Assembly (NCBI GenBank): GCA_038233075.1
Contig: JBBSMQ010000006.1
Coordinates: forward strand, 85,579 to 149,578
Reading direction: 5' to 3'
Source of the DNA: Iamia sp038233075
GTDB taxonomy: Bacteria > Actinomycetota > Acidimicrobiia > Acidimicrobiales > Iamiaceae
DNA: 64,000 nucleotides
Part shown: positions 1-7,772 of the stretch, piece after piece
Numbering within the stretch: the stretch's first letter is position 1
How the letters are laid out: every line of letters starts with the position of its first letter
Program-made: the position numbers and the translations under genes
The notes under the pieces: generated by a model
What the model saw: the letters and a program-made list of their open reading frames with translations, nothing else
Databases searched by the model: none
Told to the model about the DNA's origin: nothing

Positions 1-1224
1 CGACACCGCCGACTCGTCGCCGGAGACGTCGGGGTCGACGCTGATCTCGACGTCGGGGTCGGTGGCCTCCTCGCCCGCCTCGCCCTCGCTGCCGGCCCTG
101 GCCTCGTTCTCCTCGGTGGCCTCGGCCCACGCCTCGGCGGAGAGGGCCTCGCTGCCGTCGGCCGGCTGCCACACCTGCTCACCGGAGGTGGGATCGGTCA
201 CCCACTCCCCCTCGGCCCAGTCCTGGGCGGCGTAGGCCTCCTCCTCGACCAGCTGGGTCTCGCTCTTGATGTCGACCCGCCAGCCCGACAGGCGGGCGGC
301 GAGGCGGGCGTTCTGGCCCTCCTTGCCGATGGCGAGGGAGAGCTGGAAGTCGGGGACGATCACCGTCGCGGTGCCGGTGTCGTAGTCGAGGCGGACCTCC
401 TTGACCTTGGCCGGAGCCAGGGCCTTGGCCACCAGGTCCTCGGGGATGTCGGTGAAGGGGACGATGTCGATCTTCTCGCCGTTGAGCTCGTTCACGACCA
501 TGCGGACCCGGGCCCCCCGGGCCCCGACGCACGCGCCGACCGGATCCACGTTGGCGTCGTTGGACCAGACCGCGATCTTGGTGCGGTGGCCGGGCTCGCG
601 GGCGCAGGCCCGCAGCTCGACGATGCCCTCGGCGATCTCGGGCACCTCCATCTCGAACAGGCGCCGGATCAGGCCGGGATGCGTGCGGCTGACGACGATC
701 TGGGGGCCCTTGACCGTCTTGCGGACCTCGACGATGTAGGCCTTGAGCCGGGAGTTGGCCTGGGGGCGCTCGTGAGGCACCTGCTCGGCCTGAGGGAGCA
801 GCGCCTCGACACCCCGGTTGAGCTCGAGGAGCGTGTAGCGGGAGTCGCCCTGCTGGATGATCCCGGTGACGATGTCGCCCTCGCGCCCAGAGTACTCCTC
901 GTACTTCATCTCCCGGTCGACCTCGCGCAGGCGCTGGTTCATGACCTGGCGGGCGGTCTGGGCCGCGATGCGGCCGAAGTCGGGCGGGGTGACGTCGGCC
1001 ACGTCGCCGTAGGGCTCGCCGTCCTCGTCGATCTCCTGGGACCAGACGCGGATGTCGAAGCTCTCGGGGTCGATGGTGACCCAGGCGTACTCCTTGGCCG
1101 CCGGCATGCGGCTGTAGGCCGACTCCATGGCATCGGCCAGCGCCCCCATGAGGGTGTCCGAGGAGATGCCCCGGTCAGCCGCCAGGGCCTGGAGGGCCTC
1201 CATCATGTCGAGCTTCTGGGTCAT
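1..1224 (-). CDS. nusA: Transcription termination/antitermination factor NusA (C-terminus cut by window edge)
   Basis: NusA binds RNA polymerase and nascent RNA and modulates pausing, termination and antitermination. The reading frame is open from an ATG at 1224 to the window edge (408 codons). In order it shows the N-terminal polymerase-binding region, an S1 domain (starts near GREGDIVTGIIQQGD), KH1 (DPVGACVGARGARV) and KH2 (SLAIGKEGQNARLAARLSGW). After these comes an acidic tail rich in Glu/Ala/Asp that runs off the end; the core family ends after KH2, so the tail is an extension. The ATG overlaps the rimP stop (ATGA), so the two are translationally coupled. This is the standard rimP-nusA order, and the hairpin upstream of rimP may control both genes. 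Confidence 0.96.
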   Translation of the reverse strand, partial: MTQKLDMMEALQALAADRGISSDTLMGALADAMESAYSRMPAAKEYAWVTIDPESFDIRVWSQEIDEDGEPYGDVADVTPPDFGRIAAQTARQVMNQRLREVDREMKYEEYSGREGDIVTGIIQQGDSRYTLLELNRGVEALLPQAEQVPHERPQANSRLKAYIVEVRKTVKGPQIVVSRTHPGLIRRLFEMEVPEIAEGIVELRACAREPGHRTKIAVWSNDANVDPVGACVGARGARVRMVVNELNGEKIDIVPFTDIPEDLVAKALAPAKVKEVRLDYDTGTATVIVPDFQLSLAIGKEGQNARLAARLSGWRVDIKSETQLVEEEAYAAQDWAEGEWVTDPTSGEQVWQPADGSEALSAEAWAEATEENEARAGSEGEAGEEATDPDVEISVDPDVSGDESAVS

Positions 1225-1757
1225 CGCTTCGCTGCCTTCTTCTCGGAGGACGGGGAGGGCTTGGGGGCCGCCGACGGCTTGGCCCCGGGCTTGGGCGACG
1301 GGCCCCACTCGAACACGGTGCGGGCTCGCTCCACCTGGTCGTAGGCCACGGTGCGAGAGGGGCCGTCGGGGGTGTCGGCGTCGGGGCCCACGGTGATGCC
1401 GTCGTCGTCCGCGGCGACCAGGACGCCGCGCACACGGCGCCCGGCCTCGGTTCCGGCGACGGTGCGCACGTTGACCGACTGGCCCACGGCCCGACGGAAG
1501 TGGGCGGGGGTGCGCAGCTTGCGCTCCAGGCCGGGGGTGGACACCTCGAGGGTGTAGCGGCCGGGAACGGGATCGTCGTCGTCGAGGAGGCGCGAGATGC
1601 GACGGGTGAACCCGGCGAGGGCATCGAGGTCGAGACCGCCGTCACGGTCGACCGTGACGGTGAGCACCCCTCCGGCGAGCTCGACGTCGACCAGCTCGAC
1701 GCCGTCGGCGGCGCAGACCGGCTCGGCCAGGTCACGCACCTTCTCGGTGGGGCTCAT
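1221..1757 (-). CDS. rimP: Ribosome maturation factor RimP
   Basis: RimP assists 30S subunit maturation. The 178-residue product has the family's N-terminal domain (ELVDVELAGG, VTVDRDGG, DDDPVPGRYTLEVSTPGLER) and a C-terminal SH3-like domain ending in a Lys/Ala/Pro-rich tail. The start at 1757 follows a strong Shine-Dalgarno sequence (GGAGGTGA, 6 nt spacing). The stop overlaps the nusA start by 4 nt. The order rimP-nusA is conserved across bacteria and supports the call. Confidence 0.95.
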   Translation of the reverse strand: MSPTEKVRDLAEPVCAADGVELVDVELAGGVLTVTVDRDGGLDLDALAGFTRRISRLLDDDDPVPGRYTLEVSTPGLERKLRTPAHFRRAVGQSVNVRTVAGTEAGRRVRGVLVAADDDGITVGPDADTPDGPSRTVAYDQVERARTVFEWGPSPKPGAKPSAAPKPSPSSEKKAAKR

Positions 1758-1811
1758 GGTCTGTCACCTCCGTCGTCGTGTCGTCTGGTCGTCGCTGTGG
1801 CCTCAGAGAGA

Positions 1812-1835
1812 AGGCGTGGGCCCGAGCCCACGCCT
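1812..1835 (-). promoter_or_regulatory. Perfect hairpin in the rimP-nusA leader
   Basis: Arms AGGCGTGGGC and GCCCACGCCT (10 bp, no mismatch) enclose a 4-nt loop, 54 nt upstream of the rimP start codon. On the minus strand the 3' arm is followed by a pyrimidine run (TTCTCTCT). The position suits an attenuator or NusA-responsive leader element. NusA autoregulation is known in other bacteria; its operation here is inferred. Confidence 0.5.
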
Positions 1836-1986
1836 ACCAGCGCCCACCCCCACGGGTGAGGGGAGCCAGCATAGCGGTCGCCGCCGACTCCGGCCGGGGC
1901 GCCGGTCCGGGCGGCGACACCGCCCCCTCGATGAGGCGCATGGCTTCGATGGGGTCGGCGGGCCCGACACGGGGCACGGTGGAGAG

Positions 1987-2958
1987 ATGTCGGCCGCCTT
2001 GCCCCCCCTCGTCCGCCGTGGGGTCGACGCCGCCCTCGAGGTCGCCGTCGTGCCCAGCTTCAGCCGCATCGGTGTCGCCGTCCGCCGACGCGTGGAGGAC
2101 TGGTCGACACCCCCGCCGGGCGCCCTGGCGGGTCAAGTGGTGGTCGTCACCGGCGCCACCTCCGGGCTGGGGCGGGCCACGGCCGAGGCCGTGGGCCAAC
2201 TGGGCGCGGCAATCGAGCTGGTGGGCCGCAACCCCGAGCGGGGCTCCGCCACGGTGGCGGACCTGGCTGACGTGGGGGTGGAGGCCACCTTCCGGCCGAC
2301 CGACGTGGGCGACACCGACGCCGTGGCCGACCTGGCCGACGGCCTCGTCGCCGCCCACCGCCGCATCCACGCCGTCGTCCACGCCGCCGGGGGGATCACC
2401 AAGGAGCGCCAGACCACACCCCAGGGCCTGGAGATGACGTGGGCCTCGATGGTGGTCGGGCCCCGCCTCCTCACCCGCCGGCTGGCCACCGACCTGGCCG
2501 AGGGCCTGGACCGAGCGGTCTGGGTCACCTCCGGGGGGATGTACCTCCAGGACGTGGACCTCGACGACCTCGGGTGGCAGGCCCGGCCGTGGGACGGCAC
2601 CCGGGCCTACGCCCAGGCCAAGCGGGCCCAGGTCGACGTGGTGGCCGAGGCCAGCGCCCGGGGTGAGGCTCCCCTGCAGGTCGCGGTGCATCCGGGCTGG
2701 GCCAACACACCCGGCGTGACCGACGCCCTCCCGGGCTTCGGCCGGGTGATGGGGCCCATCCTGCGCACCCCGGAGGAGGGATCCGACTCGCTGGTGTGGC
2801 TGGTGACCGCCCCCGCCGAGGAGCTCCAGGCCGGGGCCCTCTACCACGATCGCCGGGTCCGGGGCACCGTTCGCTGGCCCGGGACCGCCACCTCGACCGT
2901 CGACCGGGCCCGCCTCCTCCGCACCATCGACGACCAGGCCGAGGTGTCGTCGGGCTGA
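1987..2958 (+). CDS. Short-chain dehydrogenase/reductase (retinol dehydrogenase-like)
   Basis: The product (323 aa from ATG 1987) is a classical SDR. It has the Rossmann motif VVVTGATSGLGRATAEAVG near residue 52, an NAG-equivalent AAGG, and a catalytic region with a Ser (WVTSGGMYL) and YxxxK (YAQAKRAQ). The 50 residues before the Rossmann fold form a basic, probably membrane-peripheral segment, as in DHRS12/retinol-dehydrogenase-like SDRs. The start is preceded closely by GGTGGAGAG. The frame stays open further upstream, but that stretch has no SDR similarity and runs through the rimP promoter region. Substrate unknown; probably a lipid or aldehyde. Confidence 0.8.
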   Translation: MSAALPPLVRRGVDAALEVAVVPSFSRIGVAVRRRVEDWSTPPPGALAGQVVVVTGATSGLGRATAEAVGQLGAAIELVGRNPERGSATVADLADVGVEATFRPTDVGDTDAVADLADGLVAAHRRIHAVVHAAGGITKERQTTPQGLEMTWASMVVGPRLLTRRLATDLAEGLDRAVWVTSGGMYLQDVDLDDLGWQARPWDGTRAYAQAKRAQVDVVAEASARGEAPLQVAVHPGWANTPGVTDALPGFGRVMGPILRTPEEGSDSLVWLVTAPAEELQAGALYHDRRVRGTVRWPGTATSTVDRARLLRTIDDQAEVSSG

Positions 2959-2987
2959 CGTTCGTCCCGGTCGGCGATGCTGGGGCG

Positions 2988-3923
2988 GTGAAGGTCCACC
3001 TCGACACCGACCTGGGGGGCGACCCCGACGACGGCTGTGCCCTGGCCCTGCTGCTCGGCTGGCCCGGGGTCGATCTCGTCGCCGTGACCAGCAACCTCGA
3101 CCACGGGGGCCGACGGGCCGGGTGCGCCGAGCACGTCCTCGCCCTCGCCGGGCGGTCCGACGTGGACGTCGTCGCCGGGGCCCCGGTGACCCTCACCGAC
3201 GGCAGCCGCCACGACCCGACGTGGGGTGATCAGCGGTACTGGCCGGACCCCGTGGTCACTCGGCCCGCGGCACCCGGTGCGGCCGCGGCCCGCCTGGCGC
3301 GCAGCATCGACGAGGGCGCCACCGTCGTCACGATCGGCGCCCTCACCAACCTGGCCCTGCTGGAACGGGACCGACCGGGCCTCCTCGACGGCGTGCCGAT
3401 CGTCGTGATGGGCGGCTGGGTCGACCCAATCCCGGCCGGGTTCCCCGACTGGGGACCAGAGCGGGACTGGAACCTCCAGTGCGACACCGAGGCGGCGGCG
3501 ATCGTCCTGGCCAGCGGGGCCGAGCTCACCCTGGTGCCCATGCCCGCCACCATCGGGGTCACCCTGCGGGAACCGGACCTGCCCCGACTCCGAGCCGCCG
3601 GCCCCCTCGGCGCCCTCCTGGCCCGGCAATCCGAGATGTGGGCGGTGGACCGGGACATGGCCGCGCTGGGCCGCGACCACGAGGCTCTGCCCGACGACCT
3701 CGTCAACTTCCACTGGGACCCTGTGACCTGCGCCGTCGCCGTGGGGTGGACGGGCACCGAGCGTTCGAGGACCCGTGCCCACGTCGCGGTCGACCCCGCC
3801 GGCGTCCTCCGGTTCGAGGCCGACCCCGCCGGCCGGCTGCTGCGCCACGTTGTCGGCGTCGACGCCGACACCTTCACCGACGTGTGGCTGGGGTGCGTCG
3901 AGAGCCTGGCTCGGGTCCGATGA
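2988..3923 (+). CDS. Nucleoside hydrolase (inosine-uridine preferring family)
   Basis: A 311-residue enzyme predicted to cleave the N-glycosidic bond of ribonucleosides. The calcium-binding signature DTDLGGDPDDG is at the N-terminus, with the later family motifs TIGALTNLALL, VVMGGW and DWNLQCDTEAAAIVL. The GTG at 2988 is chosen because it immediately precedes the conserved beta-strand and lies 6 nt after a -10-like GATGCT (2976-2981). The gene sits 29 nt after the SDR stop and converges on proS, whose stop is 1 nt away. Probably nucleoside salvage. Confidence 0.85.
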   Translation: MKVHLDTDLGGDPDDGCALALLLGWPGVDLVAVTSNLDHGGRRAGCAEHVLALAGRSDVDVVAGAPVTLTDGSRHDPTWGDQRYWPDPVVTRPAAPGAAAARLARSIDEGATVVTIGALTNLALLERDRPGLLDGVPIVVMGGWVDPIPAGFPDWGPERDWNLQCDTEAAAIVLASGAELTLVPMPATIGVTLREPDLPRLRAAGPLGALLARQSEMWAVDRDMAALGRDHEALPDDLVNFHWDPVTCAVAVGWTGTERSRTRAHVAVDPAGVLRFEADPAGRLLRHVVGVDADTFTDVWLGCVESLARVR

Positions 3924-3924
3924 G

Positions 3925-5337
3925 TCAGTAGGCCCGGGCGACGGTGGCCACGGCCCCGGGCTGGTCATCGCTGGTGGCCACCTCGCCGTCGGGACCCTGC
4001 AAGCAGCGAACGGTGACGGCCTCGGCCTTGAGGGCTGTCAGGCCCTCCTCGCCCACCTGCTCCCACGAGATGCGGGCGAACCCGGCGCGCGCCGCCTCCA
4101 GGGCCTCGCCCACCGACGCCACGTCCGCAGTGGCGTCGTCGCGTCGGCTGCGGGCGCCATCGAGCATCGCACCCTGGATCTCCTCCAGCAGGCTCACGAC
4201 GTGGTCGACCAGGCCACTGAGCCCGACGGCCGTCTTCTCGCTCCGGTCGCGCCGGACCACGGTGGCCTGCTCGTCGGCGAGGTCGCGCGGGCCCAGCTCG
4301 ATGCGCACGGGCACGCCCTTGAGCTCCCACCCCGTGGCGCGGCGTCCGAAGCCGACATCGGTGTGGTCGTCGAGGGTGACCCGGACCCCGGCGGTGCGCA
4401 GGGCCTCGGCCACCAGGTGCGCGCGCTCGCCCACGCCGTCGCCGTCGCGCACCACGAGGAGGGCGACCTGGGTCGGAGCGACGCGCGGGGGCAGGCGGAG
4501 CCCGGCATCGTCGCCGTGGCCCATGATCAGCCCGCCCATCATCCGGGTGGAGACCCCCCAGGAGGTGGTCCAGGCCAGCTGCTCGGTGGCCTGGTCGTCC
4601 TGGTAGCGGATGTCGAAGGCCCGGGCGAAGTTCTGGCCCAGCTCGTGGCTGGTGCCCATCTGCAGGGCCTTGCCGTCGCCCATCATGGCCTCGGTGGTCA
4701 TCGTGTTGGTCGCTCCGGGGAACCGCTCGTCGGGCGTCTTGCGCCCCACCACCACCGGGAGGGCGAGGACCGACACCATGAAGTCCTCGTAGACGTCGCG
4801 CAGGATGCGGTGGGCGTAGGCCGCGGCATCGGCCTCGTCGACGTGGGCGGTGTGGCCCTCTTGCCACAGGAACTCGGTGCTGCGCAGGAAGAGACGGGGC
4901 CGCAGCTCCCAGCGCACGACGTTGGCCCACTGGTTCAGGAGCATGGGCAGGTCGCGGTAGGAGCTGATCCACCGCGCCATGGACTCGCCGAACAGCGTCT
5001 CGGAGGTGGGCCGGACGACCAGGGGCTCGTCCAGCTCCTTGCCCCCGCCGTGGGTGACGACCGCCAGCTCGGGGGCGAAACCCTCGACGTGGTCGGCCTC
5101 GCGGGTGAGGTAGCTCTGGGGGATGAACAGGGGGAGCGCGACGTTCTCGGCGCCCGCCGCCTTGATGCGGGCATCGACCTCGGCGACCATCCGCTCCCAG
5201 ATGGCGTAGCCGTAGGGGCGGATGATCTGGGTGCCCCGCGCCGGGCCGTTGTCGGCCAGCTCCGCCTTGGCGACGACGTCCTGGTACCACCGGGGGAAGT
5301 CGTCGGCCTGGGGGGTGAGGACGGGCTGTCGGGCCAT
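3925..5337 (-). CDS. proS: Prolyl-tRNA synthetase, archaeal/eukaryotic-type
   Basis: Charges tRNA-Pro. The 470-residue protein is the short form, without the editing insertion of typical bacterial ProRS. Class II motifs are visible: motif 1 (GYAIWERMVAEVDARIK), motif 2 (LRPRLFLRSTEFLWQEGHTAH) and motif 3 (GGLIMGHGDDAGLRLPP). An anticodon-binding domain and a C-terminal extension end in tyrosine (ATVARAY), a hallmark of the archaeal-type family. The ATG at 5337 is 8 nt from a TACGAT -10 box, so the mRNA is probably leaderless. The frame continues upstream but lacks similarity. In many actinobacteria proS lies between ispG and rimP; here about 4.3 kb separates it from ispG. Confidence 0.95.
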   Translation of the reverse strand: MARQPVLTPQADDFPRWYQDVVAKAELADNGPARGTQIIRPYGYAIWERMVAEVDARIKAAGAENVALPLFIPQSYLTREADHVEGFAPELAVVTHGGGKELDEPLVVRPTSETLFGESMARWISSYRDLPMLLNQWANVVRWELRPRLFLRSTEFLWQEGHTAHVDEADAAAYAHRILRDVYEDFMVSVLALPVVVGRKTPDERFPGATNTMTTEAMMGDGKALQMGTSHELGQNFARAFDIRYQDDQATEQLAWTTSWGVSTRMMGGLIMGHGDDAGLRLPPRVAPTQVALLVVRDGDGVGERAHLVAEALRTAGVRVTLDDHTDVGFGRRATGWELKGVPVRIELGPRDLADEQATVVRRDRSEKTAVGLSGLVDHVVSLLEEIQGAMLDGARSRRDDATADVASVGEALEAARAGFARISWEQVGEEGLTALKAEAVTVRCLQGPDGEVATSDDQPGAVATVARAY

Positions 5338-5345
5338 GGTCGTCG

Positions 5346-5351
5346 ATCGTA
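5346..5351 (-). promoter_or_regulatory. -10 box of leaderless proS promoter
   Basis: TACGAT (TANNNT consensus on the minus strand) ends 8 nt before the proS ATG, placing the transcription start at or next to the start codon. Confidence 0.5.
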
Positions 5352-5517
5352 GGTTGCCCTCACCGCGACCGGGCTTCCCGTTCCCCCTCGTCTTGCCCGC
5401 CGAGGTGGTCGACACCACCCTCGACGTGGTCGCGTCCACCGGGGTCCGACCCCGCCGATGTCGACCAGCTCGGCCTCGGGCCTCCAGGCCGGAAGGCAAA
5501 CACCTGTACCCATCCGC

Positions 5518-5523
5518 TAGACT
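5518..5523 (+). promoter_or_regulatory. -10 box upstream of the alkB remnant
   Basis: TAGACT lies 8 nt before the ATG at 5532, in the same arrangement as live genes in this window. The remnant therefore kept its promoter. Confidence 0.4.
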
Positions 5524-5528
5524 GACGG

Positions 5529-5816
5529 GTGATGGAGGCTCCCACGATGCCCTTCCAGCCCTCGCTGCTCGCCGACGGTCACGCCGCTCCGACAGCCCAC
5601 CTGGCCACGGCGCAGCGCCGGGACCTGGGGCAAGGGGCGTGGATCGACCACCTGCCCGGTTGGCTGGGCGGGGCCGATGCTCTGTTCACCTCCTTGCTGC
5701 ACGACACGCCGTGGCAGCGGCACCTGCCAGCACACCTGGCAGCACTGCGTCCCCAAGGTGGCCCGGGCCGGGCCCCGCATGAGCGCCACGTTCCGGCGGC
5801 GTCTCCACCCCCCTGA
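5529..5816 (+). pseudogene. alkB: alkB-like 2-oxoglutarate/Fe(II) dioxygenase with internal deletion
   Basis: AlkB enzymes remove alkyl groups from damaged DNA bases. The frame from 5529/5532 encodes a good AlkB N-terminus (GAWIDHLPGWLGGADALF, then a DTPWQ equivalent) up to about 5716. From 5719, in a different frame, comes the extreme C-terminal motif GTCQHTWQHCVPK followed by ARAGPRMSATFRRR. In intact actinobacterial AlkB these segments are about 110 residues apart. The missing part includes the HxD iron ligands and the body of the fold. One out-of-frame internal deletion with its junction near 5716-5719 explains the structure. No functional enzyme can be made. The promoter and both ends survive, so the event may be recent. 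Confidence 0.82.
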
Positions 5817-5927
5817 CACACCCCACGGGCCGAAAGCCGACCGATCACCGACGCGACCGGGGCGATCGTCGGCGGCCATGGCCCCTCGCGCCGGCACCGG
5901 AACGTCCACCGTGCATGCTGGGAGCCC

Positions 5928-6350
5928 ATGGTCATGCCCGATCCCTCCTCTGCCCGTCCCCCCGAGAGGGGCAGCCTCGATGCTCGCCGGGACCGCCTCC
6001 ACGCTGCCGCCTACGACGCCGAGCGCAGCACCGGGACCCGCGAGCGGACCCCGGAGCAGGCGGAGCGCAGCCTCATCGTGCGCATCGCGGTGATCACCCT
6101 GGGCTCGCTCATCACCCTGGCGGGCCTGGCGATGCTCGTCCTGCCGGGGCCGGGCATCGTCGTCCTCATCGCCGGGCTGGGAGTGCTGTCCACCGAGGTG
6201 GCGTGGGCCGAGCGCCTGCTGGCCTACGCCAAGCGCAAGGCGCACGTCGACAAGGTCACGGCCCAGGCTCCGTGGATCAAGCCGGTGGCCGCCGCCGTTG
6301 CCGTCGTGGCCATTGTGGTGTCGGTCGCCTACGCCATCCGCTGGCGCTAG
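5928..6350 (+). CDS. PGPGW-family transmembrane protein
   Basis: A 140-residue protein with two predicted membrane helices (around residues 52-90) flanking the family motif LPGPGIVVLIAGLGVLSTE, and a third hydrophobic segment near the C-terminus (AAAVAVVAIVVSVAYAI). It belongs to the PGPGW putative transmembrane family (TIGR02611-like), whose function is unknown. The N-terminal 45 residues are charged and probably cytoplasmic. The start could also be the Met two codons later. It converges on dprE1, with a nested hairpin between the two genes. Confidence 0.75.
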   Translation: MVMPDPSSARPPERGSLDARRDRLHAAAYDAERSTGTRERTPEQAERSLIVRIAVITLGSLITLAGLAMLVLPGPGIVVLIAGLGVLSTEVAWAERLLAYAKRKAHVDKVTAQAPWIKPVAAAVAVVAIVVSVAYAIRWR

Positions 6351-6358
6351 CGCGCCGA

Positions 6359-6412
6359 GCCGTTCTGGTCACCCACAGCGCCCTCGAGGGCGTCCTCACC
6401 GACCAGAACGGC
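6359..6412. terminator. Nested inverted repeats between convergent genes (bidirectional terminator candidate)
   Basis: Outer arms GCCGTTCTGGTC (6359-6370) and GACCAGAACGGC (6401-6412) pair perfectly over 12 bp. Inside them is a self-complementary 14-mer CGCCCTCGAGGGCG (6379-6392). The structure starts 9 nt after the stop of the plus-strand gene and ends 11 nt from the stop of minus-strand dprE1. It fits a bidirectional terminator, though it has no U-tract, as is usual in high-GC actinobacteria. Confidence 0.55.
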
Positions 6413-6422
6413 CACTGGTCGC

Positions 6423-7772
6423 TCAGCACAGGCCGAGGCGGCGGCCCAGGTCGCTCTGGAGCACCCCGTGGGGGTCGACCCGGTCGCGCACGGCCCGCCA
6501 CTCCCCCAGCCGCGGGTACATGACCTCCAGCAGCTCGGGCCGCAGACGGGCATCCTTGGCGAGGTAGACGCGGCCCCCCGCCTCGGCCACCCGGTCGTCG
6601 AGGCGCTCGAGCAGCGGGCCCAGGCCCTCGACCGACGCCGGGATGTCCAGTGACAGCGTCCACCCCGCGATCGGGAACGACAGCGGCCCGGGGTTGCCGG
6701 GGCCGAACCGCTTCAACACACCGATCAGGGTGGGGACCCGCTGGGCCGCGACCGCAGCGGCGACCGATCGCAGCGCCTCCTCGGCACCGAAGGGCACCGC
6801 GACCTGCCACTGGAGGAAGCCCCGGGGCCCGTAGAGGCGGTTCCAGTCGGTCACCCCGTCGAGCGGGTGGAAGAAGCGGCTGATGGACTGGACCTCGCCC
6901 CGTCGACGCTGGGGGGCGCGCCGGAACCAGGCCTCGTTGAAGGCCTGGATCCGCCACCGGTTCAAGAGGCGCGACGGCACCACCGGCGGCACGGTGACCA
7001 GGGGCTGGGGATCGAAGTGGTGGGGATCGCGCCGCTGCGCCGGTGAGAGCTCGTCGGCGTGCGCGAAGCGGCCCCGGGTGATGACCGAACGCCCCACCCG
7101 GCCCCGCGCCGGCAGGAGGTCGACCCAGGCCACGGTGTACTCGTAGGTGGAATCCCCCTCGGTCAACAGCGCCATGCAGGAGTCGAGGTCGTCGGTGCGG
7201 TCGGTGTCGACCAGGGTCCGGCTGGTGGCGATGGGCGTGAGGGCGACGGTGGCGTCCAGGATCACCCCGGTGAGACCCATGCCCCCGGCGGTGGCCCAGA
7301 ACAGGTCCGGATCGCGATCGGGGCCGACCTCGACGGTGCCGGTGGGGGTGGCCAGTCGCAACGACGAGACGTGCTGGCACCACGATCCGGCCCGGTGGTG
7401 GTTCTTGCCGTGGATGTCCGAGGCCACCGCGCCCCCGACGGTGACGTGGCGGGTGCCGGGGCTCACGGGCACGAACCAGCCGCGGGGCACCAGCGCCCGC
7501 ATGAGGTGGTCGAGGCTGGCACCGGCGGCGACGGTGAGCACGCCGGAGTCGGGGTCGAAGGCGGCGACATCGTCGATCATGGTGGCGTCGACCACCGAAC
7601 CGCCTGCGTTCTGGGCCGCGTCGCCGTAGCTGCGTCCCAGGCCCCGGGCCAGGATGCCGCGGGCCGGGGGCCGGGCCAGCGCGCCGACGACCTCGGCGTT
7701 GGTCACCGGGGTGAGCACCTCGGCGGCCGAGGGCGACGTGCGACCCCAGCCGGTCAGCTCCTGGCGGCTCAT
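6423..7772 (-). CDS. dprE1: Decaprenylphosphoryl-beta-D-ribose 2'-oxidase DprE1
   Basis: FAD-dependent oxidase that converts decaprenylphosphoryl-ribose to the 2'-keto form, the first half of the epimerisation that makes the arabinose donor DPA. At 449 aa it is close to mycobacterial DprE1. Visible motifs are the FAD-binding ARGLGRSYGDAAQNAGG, the DIHGKNHHRAGSW motif, the RFGPGNPGPLSFPIAGW strand, and the catalytic-lysine segment YLAKDARL. At the position of Mycobacterium tuberculosis Cys387 (motif GWNVCVDF) this protein reads GWTLSLDI, so the residue is serine (Ser374, codon 6651-6653). The start overlaps the stop of the upstream phosphoribosyltransferase (ATGA), so it is the third gene of a coupled operon. 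Confidence 0.92.
   Translation of the reverse strand: MSRQELTGWGRTSPSAAEVLTPVTNAEVVGALARPPARGILARGLGRSYGDAAQNAGGSVVDATMIDDVAAFDPDSGVLTVAAGASLDHLMRALVPRGWFVPVSPGTRHVTVGGAVASDIHGKNHHRAGSWCQHVSSLRLATPTGTVEVGPDRDPDLFWATAGGMGLTGVILDATVALTPIATSRTLVDTDRTDDLDSCMALLTEGDSTYEYTVAWVDLLPARGRVGRSVITRGRFAHADELSPAQRRDPHHFDPQPLVTVPPVVPSRLLNRWRIQAFNEAWFRRAPQRRRGEVQSISRFFHPLDGVTDWNRLYGPRGFLQWQVAVPFGAEEALRSVAAAVAAQRVPTLIGVLKRFGPGNPGPLSFPIAGWTLSLDIPASVEGLGPLLERLDDRVAEAGGRVYLAKDARLRPELLEVMYPRLGEWRAVRDRVDPHGVLQSDLGRRLGLC

Noticed and set aside
1834..2847. Long open frame antisense to the SDR gene, and dozens of similar antisense frames across the window
   Set aside because: Very high GC removes stop codons from other frames. 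These translations are Arg/Pro/Ala/Gly-rich without domains, whereas the opposite strand encodes a recognisable family.
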